DNA of 64,000 bases, taken from contig NZ_BFAG01000002.1 of the NCBI RefSeq assembly GCF_002897375.1, forward strand, positions 184,501 through 248,500, given 5' to 3'. Every line of letters begins with the position of its first letter. The first letter of the stretch is position 1. The position numbers were made by a program, and so were the translations under genes. Positions 43,334 through 51,953 of the stretch are shown one piece after another. Source of the stretch: Deinococcus aerius (GTDB lineage: Bacteria; Deinococcota; Deinococci; Deinococcales; Deinococcaceae). The notes below the pieces were generated by a model. The model was not told the DNA's origin. It searched no databases and worked only from the letters and a program-made list of their open reading frames with translations.

Positions 43334-44805
43334 CGCGGGCCTCCCAGCAGGGTGCCGCGCATCTGCATGGGTTGCCCCAGGATCAGGACGGTGAGGGCGG
43401 CGACGACCAGGAACCACACGATCACCGGGACGGCGGCCCGCCACACCCCCTGGGCGGCGCGCGCGGTCAGGTAGGCGCTGGCCCCGGAGCCCGCGTAGAG
43501 CAGGGCCACCTGGAGCGGGAACAGCAGGTTCTCGGGCACCAGGGCCGCCAACGTCCAGTCTGGCGTCCCGGCCGGCAGGCCGAGCCGCCCCAGGGCCTGC
43601 TGCAAGACCGGCACGATGCTCGCCCAGCCAGTCAGGAAGTGGAAGCTGTAGTGTCCCGCCCAGACGGCAAAGGCGAGCGGGAAGACGGCGCTCCCCCAGC
43701 GCCGCGCCGCCTGCCGCATCCCCTCGCGCCGTCCGGCGAGGCGGCTCGCCCACCCGAAGAGGGCCAGGGTGAGCCCGCAGCCGCCCCCCAGGACCACGCC
43801 GAGCATGAGGCCCAGCACCAGGGCCTCGCTGCGGGTGCCCAGCCACGAGGCGAGCCCCTGCGCGGCGGCGGCGTACGGGGGGGTCATCGCCAGGGCGTTG
43901 GCGACCCCCGCGAAGAGCAGCAGCGTGCCCAGCAGCGCGACGTCGGCCCGGGGGCGCCACGCGGCGAGCGCCCGGGTGGGCGGGCGCAGCACGAGCGCGA
44001 CGTTGTCGTGGGGGCAGGCCCGCACGCAGTTCAGGCAGAGGGTGCAGTCCTGGTTGCTGCGGACCTGCGGCACGAACAGCTCGGTTTCGCAGCCGGGGAA
44101 GGTGCGGGCATTCTCCAGCGGCGCGAGTTGGAGCAGGGGCGCGGCCGGTCCCCCCAGGGTGCCGCGTCCCCCGGCGTCCTCCAGCCGGCCGTTCACGCAG
44201 TACTGCCCGGCGCAGGAGCGGCACACGTCGGGATCGCGCGCCGCGATCTGGGCCGGGCTGACGTGCGAGAGGGCGAAGTTGAAGTTCCCCAGCGGGCAGA
44301 CGTGCTTGCAGAAGGTGCCCGCCGGGAAGAGGGTGTCCACCGCCAGCGCCGCGCCGAAGTACCCCAGGATCAGCCACGCGGTGAGCCAGGGGCTGGCCCA
44401 CAGGTCGAAGGCCTCGTAGGCGAACAGGAAGGCCACGGTCAGGCCCAGCACGGGGTACTTGTTCCGCAGGGCCCGCGGCCAGGTCAGGCGCGGGGTGAGG
44501 CGGCGCAGCCAGCGGCTGGGGCCGCGCGTGAGCATCAGCGGGCAGGCCGCGCAGAAGAGATTGCCCAGGACGAGGAGCGCCAGCACGACCAGGCCGCGGT
44601 AGTGCAGCCACACCGAGACTGTCGCCAGGTTCTGCGGGGCGACCTGCCGCCCGGTCAGGCCGTCGAACACGGCGAGCAGCGCCAGCCCCAGCAGCGGCAG
44701 TTGCAGGGTCAGGCGGGCATACCGCCACCGCACGAAGCGCCCGAGGCCGGGCAGGCGCAGCAGGTCCGGGCCGGGGACGCGCCGCCGGGTCGTCCCCGCG
44801 CTCAT
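43330..44805 (-). CDS. membrane polyferredoxin (FixG/CcoG/NapH-like)
   Basis: A 491-residue protein with about nine helices and several Cys motifs: LFCAACPLM, GTFCKHVCPLGNFNF, CRSCAGQYC and CTLCLNCVRACPHD. The last two fit [4Fe-4S] clusters on one side of the membrane, and the paired CxxCP motifs fit the NosR/NapH/CcoG core. CcoG reduces Cu(II) during cbb3 oxidase assembly, a fitting role here, although no oxidase subunit lies in the window. The ATG overlaps the preceding stop (ATGA). Confidence 0.82.
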   Translation of the reverse strand: MSAGTTRRRVPGPDLLRLPGLGRFVRWRYARLTLQLPLLGLALLAVFDGLTGRQVAPQNLATVSVWLHYRGLVVLALLVLGNLFCAACPLMLTRGPSRWLRRLTPRLTWPRALRNKYPVLGLTVAFLFAYEAFDLWASPWLTAWLILGYFGAALAVDTLFPAGTFCKHVCPLGNFNFALSHVSPAQIAARDPDVCRSCAGQYCVNGRLEDAGGRGTLGGPAAPLLQLAPLENARTFPGCETELFVPQVRSNQDCTLCLNCVRACPHDNVALVLRPPTRALAAWRPRADVALLGTLLLFAGVANALAMTPPYAAAAQGLASWLGTRSEALVLGLMLGVVLGGGCGLTLALFGWASRLAGRREGMRQAARRWGSAVFPLAFAVWAGHYSFHFLTGWASIVPVLQQALGRLGLPAGTPDWTLAALVPENLLFPLQVALLYAGSGASAYLTARAAQGVWRAAVPVIVWFLVVAALTVLILGQPMQMRGTLLGGPR

Positions 44806-45191
44806 GGGCCCGCCACCTCCAGCGGCACGTCGGTGGTGAGGGTCCGCCCATCCCCCGTGCGCGCCGTCACGGTGAGCACCCAGCTTCCCGCCATGTTCAG
44901 GTCCAGGGGGTCCACCACGTACCGTCCGTTCCCGGCGGGGGTGGCCTGGGCGCGCACGGGAGCCATGCCCGCGTGGGTCATGTTGCCCTCGACGCTGACC
45001 GCGGCGGCGGGCAGGTCCGGGAGGGTGAGCGTGAGCCGGGTGACGCCAACCCGCGCCGGGCTGGGCCGGGTGGCAAGCCGCACATCGAAGTCCCGGGCGG
45101 CCGGGGCCCGGCAGGACACGAGCGTCAGGCCCAGGGCCAGCAGCCCGGCCAGAGGCGGGCATCGCGGCGGTGGGGGCGGTCGGCTCGGCAT
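44802..45191 (-). CDS. YtkA-like lipoprotein
   Basis: A 129-residue lipoprotein with lipobox LTLVSC near residue 27. The domain has LTLTLPDLPAAAVSVEGNMT followed by HAGM, and ends with the strand AGSWVLTVTARTGDG, as in YtkA/FixH-like periplasmic domains. The His/Met-rich loop (MTHAGM) suggests copper binding. It is the first gene of the overlapped set 45191-42800. Confidence 0.75.
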   Translation of the reverse strand: MPSRPPPPPRCPPLAGLLALGLTLVSCRAPAARDFDVRLATRPSPARVGVTRLTLTLPDLPAAAVSVEGNMTHAGMAPVRAQATPAGNGRYVVDPLDLNMAGSWVLTVTARTGDGRTLTTDVPLEVAGP

Positions 45192-45214
45192 AACGTTCGG
45201 GACGTCCCGCCATC

Positions 45215-45937
45215 CTATCCCAGCCGGGGACCACCGCGGCGGCGGGCTCCCCGCTCCCGTGGGCGGCGACGGCGCGCCAGCCACAGCCCCGCGCCCGTGA
45301 GCAGCGTCCCCAGGCCCAGCCCGAGCAGGCCCAGCGTGAGTGGACCCTGCCGGGCGAACCGCTCGGCGAGGGTGGGGTTGTCGCGCCGCCACGCGACGAC
45401 GAGGTCGCGCATCTGCTCCTCGCCCCACCTCAGCACCACCGGCTCGAAGGGCTGGCCGGTCCGGGACTCGGAGTGGATGTCGGCCCAGTCCACCGCGAAT
45501 CCGCGGGCCGACCCGGCGCCCGGGGCCGACAGTTGGACGGAGGCCGGGTCGCCCACGAACAGGAACACCTGGTAGCTGTAGGCGGGGTCGCCGAAGCCGA
45601 CGTAATTGCGCGGGTTGAGGTAGCGGACGTCCGCTTCCCATCGGGTCATCCCCGGTTGGCCCGTGCAGGAGGCCCGGACCTCATGGCGCACCCCGGCCGC
45701 CTTCAGTGCGGAGCCCAGCGACTGCCTCAGCGCCGGTTCGATCTCCTGCCGGGCCCTCGCCGCCCGGGCGGGTGCCAGTTCCTCGAAGGTCACCCCCACG
45801 GAGGCCGGGTCCAGGCACAGCGTGACGCCCCGCAGGTCCGAGAGCTGCTGGCCGTGCGCGCCCGCCTGGCCCAGGAGGGCCGCGCAGGCCAGGCCCAGGA
45901 GGCGGCGCCGTTCGCGTGGAAAGGACCTGGACAGCAT
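45215..45937 (-). CDS. exported protein of unknown function with C-terminal anchor
   Basis: A 240-residue protein with a signal peptide (to AGAHG, about 28), a soluble domain and a final helix (about 200-222) followed by a very Arg-rich tail. Two Cys may pair (near residues 41 and 91). No family is recognised. It ends 23 bases before the YtkA-like lipoprotein gene and is probably in the same operon. Confidence 0.65.
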   Translation of the reverse strand: MLSRSFPRERRRLLGLACAALLGQAGAHGQQLSDLRGVTLCLDPASVGVTFEELAPARAARARQEIEPALRQSLGSALKAAGVRHEVRASCTGQPGMTRWEADVRYLNPRNYVGFGDPAYSYQVFLFVGDPASVQLSAPGAGSARGFAVDWADIHSESRTGQPFEPVVLRWGEEQMRDLVVAWRRDNPTLAERFARQGPLTLGLLGLGLGTLLTGAGLWLARRRRPRERGARRRGGPRLG

Positions 45938-46135
45938 GCCCCCGCAGCCTACTTCATCCCGTGCCTGAGCCGGGCCGCGCCCGCCGGTTCTGCCCCCTCA
46001 CCCGCCACGTCCTGAACGCGCGGCGGCAGGGCAGCGGGGCAGATGAGGCGGGCGTCTCCGCCCCCCACGCCACCTTCATGGTTGGAGGACCGGAAGCGCC
46101 CGGCAGGACCGCCGCGCGGGGGCAGCCTACACGCC

Positions 46136-46306
46136 CTAGCCGTCCTCGTTGTCGGGTTCGATCCGCGAATCCTCCTGCTGGTGCAACCGCGCCAGGAGGT
46201 CGGTCGGCGTCTCGTTCTGAGCCTCGTCTCCCACCGACTCAGGCACGGTGGTGAGCACGATTTCCCCCTGGGACGGGTCGTCCGGCTTGTGCTGATCGTC
46301 GTTCAT
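46136..46306 (-). CDS. 56-residue acidic protein
   Basis: A short, strongly acidic, soluble product (starts MNDDQHKPDDPSQGE, ends EPDNEDG). The ATG overlaps the rpe stop by 4 bases, and AGGAGTTCCC within the rpe end supplies the ribosome binding site. No family is recognised. Coupling and GC3 support a real gene. Confidence 0.6.
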   Translation of the reverse strand: MNDDQHKPDDPSQGEIVLTTVPESVGDEAQNETPTDLLARLHQQEDSRIEPDNEDG

Positions 46307-46980
46307 GGGAACTCCTCAGTTGCCGCCGCGTCCAGGGCGGCCCGCAACGCGTTCAGGTTACGCTGCACGTTCCCCCCAAACACCGCGCTCCCCGCCACCA
46401 GAACGGTCGCCCCCGCCGTGACCATGCCCGGCGCGGTGGCGGGCGTGATTCCACCGTCCACCTCCAGTTCCGCCCCGCGGCCCGCCTCCTCCAACCAGCG
46501 GCGCACCGTGCGAACCCGCTCCAGGCTTCCGGGAAGAAACCGCTGCCCGCCAAAGCCGGGATTCACGCTCATCACCAGCGCCAGGTCGAGGTCAGCGAGG
46601 ACGGGCCGCAGCACCTGCAGCGGGGTGCCCGGATTCACAGAGACGCCCGCCTGCGCGCCCAGTTCACGAATCAGGCCGACCGCCCGGTGCAGGTGGGGCG
46701 TGGCCTCGGCGTGGATGATGACCCGGTTCGCCCCCGCCTGAACGAAGTCCGGCACGAAGCGCTCCGGCCGCACGATCATCAGGTGCGCTTCGAGCGGCCG
46801 GGTCGTCACCCGGCGGCACGCCTCCACCGTCCGGGGACCGAAGTTGAGGTTGGGGACGAACTGCCCGTCCATCACGTCGAGGTGAAAGCCGTCCACCCCA
46901 CCGGCCTCGGCTTCCCGGATGGCGTCCCCCAGGAAGGCGAAGTCGGCCGCGAGCAGGCTGGGAAAGAGGCGGACGCTCAC
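46303..46980 (-). CDS. rpe: ribulose-phosphate 3-epimerase
   Basis: A 225-residue TIM-barrel enzyme interconverting ribulose-5-P and xylulose-5-P. The signatures are present: PSLLAADFAFLGD, DGFHLDVMDGQFVPNLNFGP, HLMIVRPE, VMSVNPGFGGQRF and EVDGGI. Length is standard. The GTG overlaps the LOG gene stop by 4 bases. Confidence 0.95.
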   Translation of the reverse strand: MSVRLFPSLLAADFAFLGDAIREAEAGGVDGFHLDVMDGQFVPNLNFGPRTVEACRRVTTRPLEAHLMIVRPERFVPDFVQAGANRVIIHAEATPHLHRAVGLIRELGAQAGVSVNPGTPLQVLRPVLADLDLALVMSVNPGFGGQRFLPGSLERVRTVRRWLEEAGRGAELEVDGGITPATAPGMVTAGATVLVAGSAVFGGNVQRNLNALRAALDAAATEEFP

Positions 46981-47705
46981 GTCTCCCCCCGGGCCCGCTG
47001 CCGGTCTTCCGGGGTGGGCCGCTTGAAGGCGTCGGGCTGCTGGGGATCGAGGTACCGGCGCACGTCCCCGGGGATGGCCGTCACGTCGTCCACCACCTTG
47101 AACAGCCTCAGGTCGTCCGGGGCAATCGCGCCGCTCTCCACCAGCGTCCCGGCGAACCAGTCCACCAGGCCGCGCCAGTGCGTCTCGCCCACCAGGTAGA
47201 TCGGCAGGGCGTGCATCTTGCGGGTCTGCACCAGGGTCAGGATTTCGCCGAGTTCGTCGAGGGTGCCGAAGCCCCCGGGGAAGACCACGAAGGCGACGGC
47301 GTACTTGGCGAGCATTACCTTGCGGGCGTGGAAGTACTCGAAGTTGAGGCTGAGGGTCTGGTACGGGTTGGGCTTCTGCTCGAAGGGCAGGAGGATGTTC
47401 AGGCCCACGCTGACCCCGCCCGCCTCGTAAGCCCCCTGGTTGGCGGCCTGCATGATGCCGGGGCCGCCCCCGGTCATGACGCCGAAACCCGCCTGGGCGA
47501 GTTCACGCCCCAGCGTCTCCGCCAGGCTGTAATAGCGGTCGGTGATCTCGGTGCGGGCGCTGCCGAAGACGGTCACGAGGGGGGGCCGGACGTGGGCCAT
47601 GCGGTCGAAGCCGATAGAAAATTCACCGAGGATGCGGAACATCCGCCAGGCGTCCTCGGCCATGCGGTCGAGTTCGTAGTGGTGCTGAGGTTCCTCCAGG
47701 GTCAT
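46977..47705 (-). CDS. LOG family protein (TIGR00730)
   Basis: A 242-residue Rossmann-like protein with MTGGGPGIMQAANQGA and PGGFGTLDELGEILTLVQ, the nucleotide-binding pair of the LOG family. Members are cytokinin riboside 5'-monophosphate phosphoribohydrolases or AMP nucleosidase-like enzymes. It lacks a signal peptide and heads the operon with rpe and the acidic protein. Confidence 0.9.
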   Translation of the reverse strand: MTLEEPQHHYELDRMAEDAWRMFRILGEFSIGFDRMAHVRPPLVTVFGSARTEITDRYYSLAETLGRELAQAGFGVMTGGGPGIMQAANQGAYEAGGVSVGLNILLPFEQKPNPYQTLSLNFEYFHARKVMLAKYAVAFVVFPGGFGTLDELGEILTLVQTRKMHALPIYLVGETHWRGLVDWFAGTLVESGAIAPDDLRLFKVVDDVTAIPGDVRRYLDPQQPDAFKRPTPEDRQRARGET

Positions 47706-47744
47706 AGGCGGGCTCCTCGGGCAGGGCAGGGAATAACGCGGACC

Positions 47745-48308
47745 TCACGGGTCACGGGACGGCCAGCCAAGAAAGTGGGGCGTGCAGGCGCGGTAACGGC
47801 GGTAGCCTTCGTCGTACGTGCGTTCCAGAAACGCCTCCTCCACGGGGACATAGGCGCGAAACGTCATCCAGAACAGCGCGGCGAGCCCCAGGCCCAGCCC
47901 GGAGCGGCGCACGAATGCCCCTCCCGTGAGCAGCAGGGCCCAGCCAACGTTCTGCGGGTTGCGGCTCACCCGGTACACCCCGCCCGTGATCAGTCCACTC
48001 GTCGCCAGACCGGAGTCGTCTGCGGGAGGCAGGGCTCGCCAGCCCGCTGCGAACAGCCCGGTTCCTGATAGCGCGAGCGGCAGGCCAACGCTGACGGCTA
48101 CCGGAGCCGGCAAGGTCAACGGCCAGGCCCGCGCCCGCACCGCGCCCAGCCACCCCAGGGCGTGCAGGCCGTAGGCGACGTACACCACACCGGCCGTGGC
48201 ACGCGACAGGTGCCCGTCTTCCGCGTACTCCCGCCGCACCCGGGGCAGGGCCCAGCCATACGCCCCCAATGCGCCCAGCAGGGCCGCGCCTTCCCAGGAT
48301 CGTCTCAT
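47745..48308 (-). CDS. isoprenylcysteine-methyltransferase-like (PEMT/ICMT) membrane protein
   Basis: A 187-residue protein with four or five helices and the C-terminal motif GGVYRVSRNPQNVGWALLLT, then EEAFLERTYDEGYRRYRACT, as in ICMT/PEMT-like methyltransferases. Substrate is unknown. The ATG at 48308 is 9 bases beyond the stop of the C39-TPR gene. A second family member is at 61502. Confidence 0.82.
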   Translation of the reverse strand: MRRSWEGAALLGALGAYGWALPRVRREYAEDGHLSRATAGVVYVAYGLHALGWLGAVRARAWPLTLPAPVAVSVGLPLALSGTGLFAAGWRALPPADDSGLATSGLITGGVYRVSRNPQNVGWALLLTGGAFVRRSGLGLGLAALFWMTFRAYVPVEEAFLERTYDEGYRRYRACTPHFLGWPSRDP

Positions 48309-48316
48309 CTCCCGGT

Positions 48317-49210
48317 CTAGCCGCCCAACGCCGCTTGGGCGCGGCGTTGAAACTGCTGGAGTTCCTTGCTGGAGGGAAACGCCTTCAGGGCGCGTGTCGT
48401 CCAGGTCAGCGTCTTGCGGTGGTCGCCCGCTTTGGTCCACGCCTCGAACGCCTCCTGGCGGTACAGGAAGTACAGGGTGGGCACGCCCAGCGCCACTGCC
48501 CGGTCGAAGTTGTTCACCGCCGCCTGCACGTTGCCCAGCCGCAGGTTCGCCTTGCCCAGCCCCCACCAGACGTAGGGGTCGTTCGGCCGGGCCCGGGTGT
48601 CCTGCTGCCCGTGGGATCTCAGGTGCTGCCAGTTGGCTGCCGCGCTGAAGTCGTCGCCCAGCACCGCGCGCACCTGCCCCTCCTTCGCTGGCGGGTAGGT
48701 CACCAGGTACTCCCCGTTGTAGAAGCGCCACAACTCCAGCAGCTCGGCGGTGCTCAGGCGCAGCGAGGGGCCGCGCAGCGGATCGCTGACCAAGAAGTAG
48801 CCCGGGCCGTACCCGTAGACCGTGCGGAAATGTGCCACATTGCTGCCCGCCTTCAGGCGCTGTTGCAGCACCACCGGGAAGCCCCGGGAGAGCAGTTCCC
48901 GCAAGAGCTCCCCGTCACCCGCGTACCGGATTACGCTGCGCAGCCCGAAGCGGCCCAGGTACGCGGCGAGTTCCAGGCTGGTGACCTGCGGGTCGCCGGG
49001 GGCGTCCTTCATGGCACTCGCCGCCTGGGCCTGGGTGACGCGGGTGCCGTAGTACCCCAACACGGTCAGGGAGGTGACCGGGGCGCAGTTGTCCGGCCCC
49101 TGGTACTCGTGGCGGATGCCCCCCAGGGTGACGCTCGCGGGGAGGGCGGAGGCCGCTCCCCCCAGGGTGCAGAGGGCGAGGCAGAGCCGGAGGAGCGGGG
49201 AAAGCGTCAT
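48317..49210 (-). CDS. exported C39-like peptidase with TPR repeats
   Basis: A 297-residue exported protein. The signal peptide (to about ASALP) is followed by a papain-like C39 domain with Cys in GPDNCAPVTSLTVLGYYG, His in SNVAHFRTVYGYG and Asp in YFLVSDPLRG. C-terminal TPR units start with PNDPYVWWGLGKANLRLGNV. ATGs at 49210 and 49231 are both possible; 49210 has GGATGGGGA just upstream and gives the normal signal peptide. It lies next to a degenerate operator (49233). Confidence 0.82.
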   Translation of the reverse strand: MTLSPLLRLCLALCTLGGAASALPASVTLGGIRHEYQGPDNCAPVTSLTVLGYYGTRVTQAQAASAMKDAPGDPQVTSLELAAYLGRFGLRSVIRYAGDGELLRELLSRGFPVVLQQRLKAGSNVAHFRTVYGYGPGYFLVSDPLRGPSLRLSTAELLELWRFYNGEYLVTYPPAKEGQVRAVLGDDFSAAANWQHLRSHGQQDTRARPNDPYVWWGLGKANLRLGNVQAAVNNFDRAVALGVPTLYFLYRQEAFEAWTKAGDHRKTLTWTTRALKAFPSSKELQQFQRRAQAALGG

Positions 49211-49232
49211 TCCCCATCCTGTCCGGTTCATG

Positions 49233-49246
49233 CCCACGTTTGCTCA
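49233..49246. promoter_or_regulatory. degenerate SmtB-like site (G)
   Basis: On the minus strand this reads TGAGCAAACGTGGG. One arm is intact and the other is lost. The flank matches site E closely (ACGTTTG then TCATACGT). It may be a decayed operator or a weak site for the C39-TPR gene. Confidence 0.35.
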
Positions 49247-49501
49247 TACGTCCAGACGTCTTTCTTGAGTCTCCGTTGAGACAGGAAGAGGCTTGGACGG
49301 GTCGCCGCGTCTGTCCGGGACTCTCGGGCAGGCAAGAAGAACGGGTCACGCGCCCTGTGGAAGGCTCCCTCACGGGGCGGCACCCCTGAACTGGCCGTCC
49401 CCGGCGAGGGGCCAGGCCACCACGGCGCTCACCTCCTGGACCAGGTCTTCGGCTCCCCCAGGTCCAGCCGTCACCGGCGTTGGTACACTGCTCCACGCTC
49501 C

Positions 49502-50161
49502 ATGACCCACGACCCACACCCTGAGGAAGATGTCCCCTTCCCCCCGGCCTTTCAGCCGCTGAGTGCCAGCCTGAGAACCCGCTTTCCGCGGGTCCCCGCG
49601 GACGTGCAGCAGGACGAACAGGACGTCGGGCGCGCGTATGCGCGGGCCCTGGAACTCAGCAACACCTTCCTGGCCCAGCTCACCACGTTCGGCGAACTGG
49701 TGCAACAGCGGGCGCTGCCCCGGCCCACGGGGATCAAGACCTGGGAGCGCACCTTTGAGAAGGCTGGCGCGTACGGACTGGTTCCCCTGGACATTCTGGC
49801 GGGGAAGTACGTGTTCCAGGATTTACGGACGCTCTACGGCGCCGCTGAGCGCATCGAGGCGGTGTTCCAGGTGCGCGCCTTTCAGGACCGGTTCCTGCAA
49901 CCGCAGCCCAGCGGGTACCGCGACCTCCAGTTTGTGGTGGACGTGGAGGGCCACTGCGCCGAGGTGAAGTTGTGCCACGCCGCCTTCGATGAACTCGACA
50001 GCTATGAGCACGACCTCTACAAGATCCGGCGCAAGCTGGAGGGCAAGGTCGAGGATGGGATTTCGGTGATTGAACAGTTGGTCTTGGACACCCTCAACGA
50101 TGCGAGTACACTGATGTTCCAGCGGGTGTGGGCAACCGTCCGCGGAGAGGCCGGTGAGTGA
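49502..50161 (+). CDS. RelA/SpoT-fold nucleotidyltransferase-like protein
   Basis: A 219-residue soluble protein. The centre resembles RelA/SpoT synthetase-like domains found in alarmone synthetases and toxin-type variants: KTWERTFEKAG, DILAGKYVFQDLRTLYGAAE, PSGYRDLQFVVDVEGHCAEV then KL, and YEHDLYKIRRKLEGK. Relative to RelA, the Asp of DI-G and the Glu of AEV are kept, while the Arg of the GxR position is Lys. There is no ACT or HD domain, so it is a small single-domain form. TACACT at 49484-49489 gives a near-leaderless start. The next gene follows without a gap. Confidence 0.6.
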   Translation: MTHDPHPEEDVPFPPAFQPLSASLRTRFPRVPADVQQDEQDVGRAYARALELSNTFLAQLTTFGELVQQRALPRPTGIKTWERTFEKAGAYGLVPLDILAGKYVFQDLRTLYGAAERIEAVFQVRAFQDRFLQPQPSGYRDLQFVVDVEGHCAEVKLCHAAFDELDSYEHDLYKIRRKLEGKVEDGISVIEQLVLDTLNDASTLMFQRVWATVRGEAGE

Positions 50162-50380
50162 ATGACGAAGTTTTACAGGGTGGGTAACGTGCCCGTGAAA
50201 ATTACCAAGCGTGAGGACGGCGTGACCCTGATCCAGGCCTTTAACGCGGCGCTGGGCCGGTTCGAGAGCAACTCCCGGTACTACAGCATGATCCGCCGCG
50301 ACGACACCGGCCTCGTGCGTCAGGTGACCGAGGCGGAGTTCGACCGGCACGTGAAATCGCTGAGCCAGCAGGCGTCCTGA
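50162..50380 (+). CDS. 72-residue protein coupled to the RelA/SpoT-like gene
   Basis: A small soluble protein starting directly after the upstream stop (TGA then ATG). It is mixed alpha/beta (KFYRVGNVPVKITKREDG; SRYYSMIRRDDTGLVRQVTE) with no family match. Its size and coupling to a putative nucleotidyltransferase fit an antitoxin or regulatory partner, but nothing in its sequence proves this. It ends in front of a strong hairpin. Confidence 0.7.
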   Translation: MTKFYRVGNVPVKITKREDGVTLIQAFNAALGRFESNSRYYSMIRRDDTGLVRQVTEAEFDRHVKSLSQQAS

Positions 50381-50390
50381 CGGGACGCAC

Positions 50391-50418
50391 GTGGGGCCAG
50401 GCAGGTGCCTGGCCCCAC
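50391..50418. terminator. bidirectional terminator between convergent operons
   Basis: A perfect stem of 13 base pairs (GTGGGGCCAGGCA and its complement) with loop GG is followed on the plus strand by CTTT. It lies between the 72-residue gene (plus) and the TPR gene (minus), and fits a shared terminator. Confidence 0.75.
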
Positions 50419-50420
50419 CT

Positions 50421-51953
50421 TTACGCCCTGAGGAGCGCTTCGGCGTCGGCCCTCACCCGCCGGGCGGTCAGGACCGCGCCGGACTCCCCGAAGTTCAGCG
50501 CGGCGGCGTACGCCTCGGCCAGGAGGGCGGGCGCCTGCGGGTCGCGGTGTCTCGCCAGTTCCCGGGCGTAGTACAGCCGGGCCAGCACCTCGCGCTCGGT
50601 GTTTTTCAGGGCGCGTGCGGCCCGCAGCGCCTCCTCGTACAGCGCCGCGCCGCGCACCGGATCACCGCGGCGGAACGCGATGAGGCCCTCGGTGGCGCGC
50701 AGGGTCAACCCGAGTTCGTTCGCTGGGGCCACGGCCTGGGCACGCGCGAGGTACCGCTCGGCGCGGTCGAGTTGCCCAGCGTCCGCCAGGTAGAACGCCA
50801 TGTTGTTCAGGAGGGTGTCCTCCTCCGGGGTGGCCGTCAGGCCGAGTTTGGTGAGTTCGATGGCCTGCCCGGGCGTCTCGTCGAGCAGATGCGAGAGGTA
50901 CCCGGCCATGATGGCGGGCGTGGACGAGAACGGTTCATCCTGCAACCAGGACACGAATGCCGCGCGGGCGTCCTCGTAGTTGCGGGCCTCGTAGCTGTCC
51001 TGCCCGCGGGCCTCGAAATTCCGGGGAACGTCCACGAGTTGCGATTCCTTCAGCTCCAGCCGGACGTGCGGCGCCGCCCACTGCACCTGTGCGACCGCGT
51101 TCTCGGTCGGCCGCTCCAGGGCCTGCTGAAACAACTTCCGCACCCGCTTGGTCTTTCCGTCCGTCAGGTCGAGGGTGCCCAGGGCGGCGGCGAGTTCGCT
51201 GCTGTGGAGGGGTGAGAACTCCCGGTGCTCCAGCACCTCGCGGGCCCGCTTGACCGACTTGGGGGGCAGGCCAGCCACCATCGCCGCGCTGATCTCGGCC
51301 GCCATCAGCCAAGGGTCCTGGAGGGTCAGCGGCTGTTGCCGCAGCAGCCGGACGGCCTCGCGGGGATCGTGGGCATGCAGGTGGAACCGCACCGCGGCCC
51401 GCAGGGTCAGGCGGTGGTGGGGGGCCAGGCCCAGCGCCACGGTGAGGTGGCGCTCGGCCTTTGCCAGGACACCCAGGGCCGCGTACATGCGGGCCAGGTC
51501 CACGTGAGCGAGCGGGCTCCGCGGAAAGGCCCGCACCACCGCCTTGAGGCGCCGCACTTCCTCTTGCAGCCGGTCCATGCTCAGGGCTGGGGTAACCAGC
51601 CTGAGGGGCGGGGCCTCAAGCTGGAACCCGAGGACGTCACGGGCCGTGGACAGGGCCGTGGGGGTCGTGTCGTCCGCGTGCAGCAGCAGGTACTCGGCGG
51701 CGTCCTCCGCCACCTGCGGACGCGCGGCGAGCGCCGCCGCACTCGTCAGTTCGGCCGCCCGCCCGATGCTGGGCCGTGCGGCGAACGCCACCCGCAGTTG
51801 GTTCAGGTGTGAGGCGATCTGGGCGCTCACCTGCTCCGTACTCGCGGCGCGGGGGGGCCGCAGGCTGGACGCCTCCCCCATCTCCACGGCCACCCGCGTG
51901 TCGCGCCAGCGCGGGATAACGCGCCGATCCTCCACCTTGTGGGTGAGGGTCAC
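50421..51953 (-). CDS. TPR-repeat protein of the kinase pair
   Basis: A 510-residue soluble protein made largely of helical repeats. TPR-like units are visible at about 155-225 (SPLAHVDLARMYAALGVLAK), 340-400 and 405-500 (DTLLNNMAFYLADAGQLDRA). No signal peptide or catalytic motif is seen. The GTG at 51953 overlaps the kinase stop by 4 bases, so kinase and TPR protein are made together; the TPR protein is a likely substrate, scaffold or effector of the kinase. Confidence 0.75.
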   Translation of the reverse strand: MTLTHKVEDRRVIPRWRDTRVAVEMGEASSLRPPRAASTEQVSAQIASHLNQLRVAFAARPSIGRAAELTSAAALAARPQVAEDAAEYLLLHADDTTPTALSTARDVLGFQLEAPPLRLVTPALSMDRLQEEVRRLKAVVRAFPRSPLAHVDLARMYAALGVLAKAERHLTVALGLAPHHRLTLRAAVRFHLHAHDPREAVRLLRQQPLTLQDPWLMAAEISAAMVAGLPPKSVKRAREVLEHREFSPLHSSELAAALGTLDLTDGKTKRVRKLFQQALERPTENAVAQVQWAAPHVRLELKESQLVDVPRNFEARGQDSYEARNYEDARAAFVSWLQDEPFSSTPAIMAGYLSHLLDETPGQAIELTKLGLTATPEEDTLLNNMAFYLADAGQLDRAERYLARAQAVAPANELGLTLRATEGLIAFRRGDPVRGAALYEEALRAARALKNTEREVLARLYYARELARHRDPQAPALLAEAYAAALNFGESGAVLTARRVRADAEALLRA

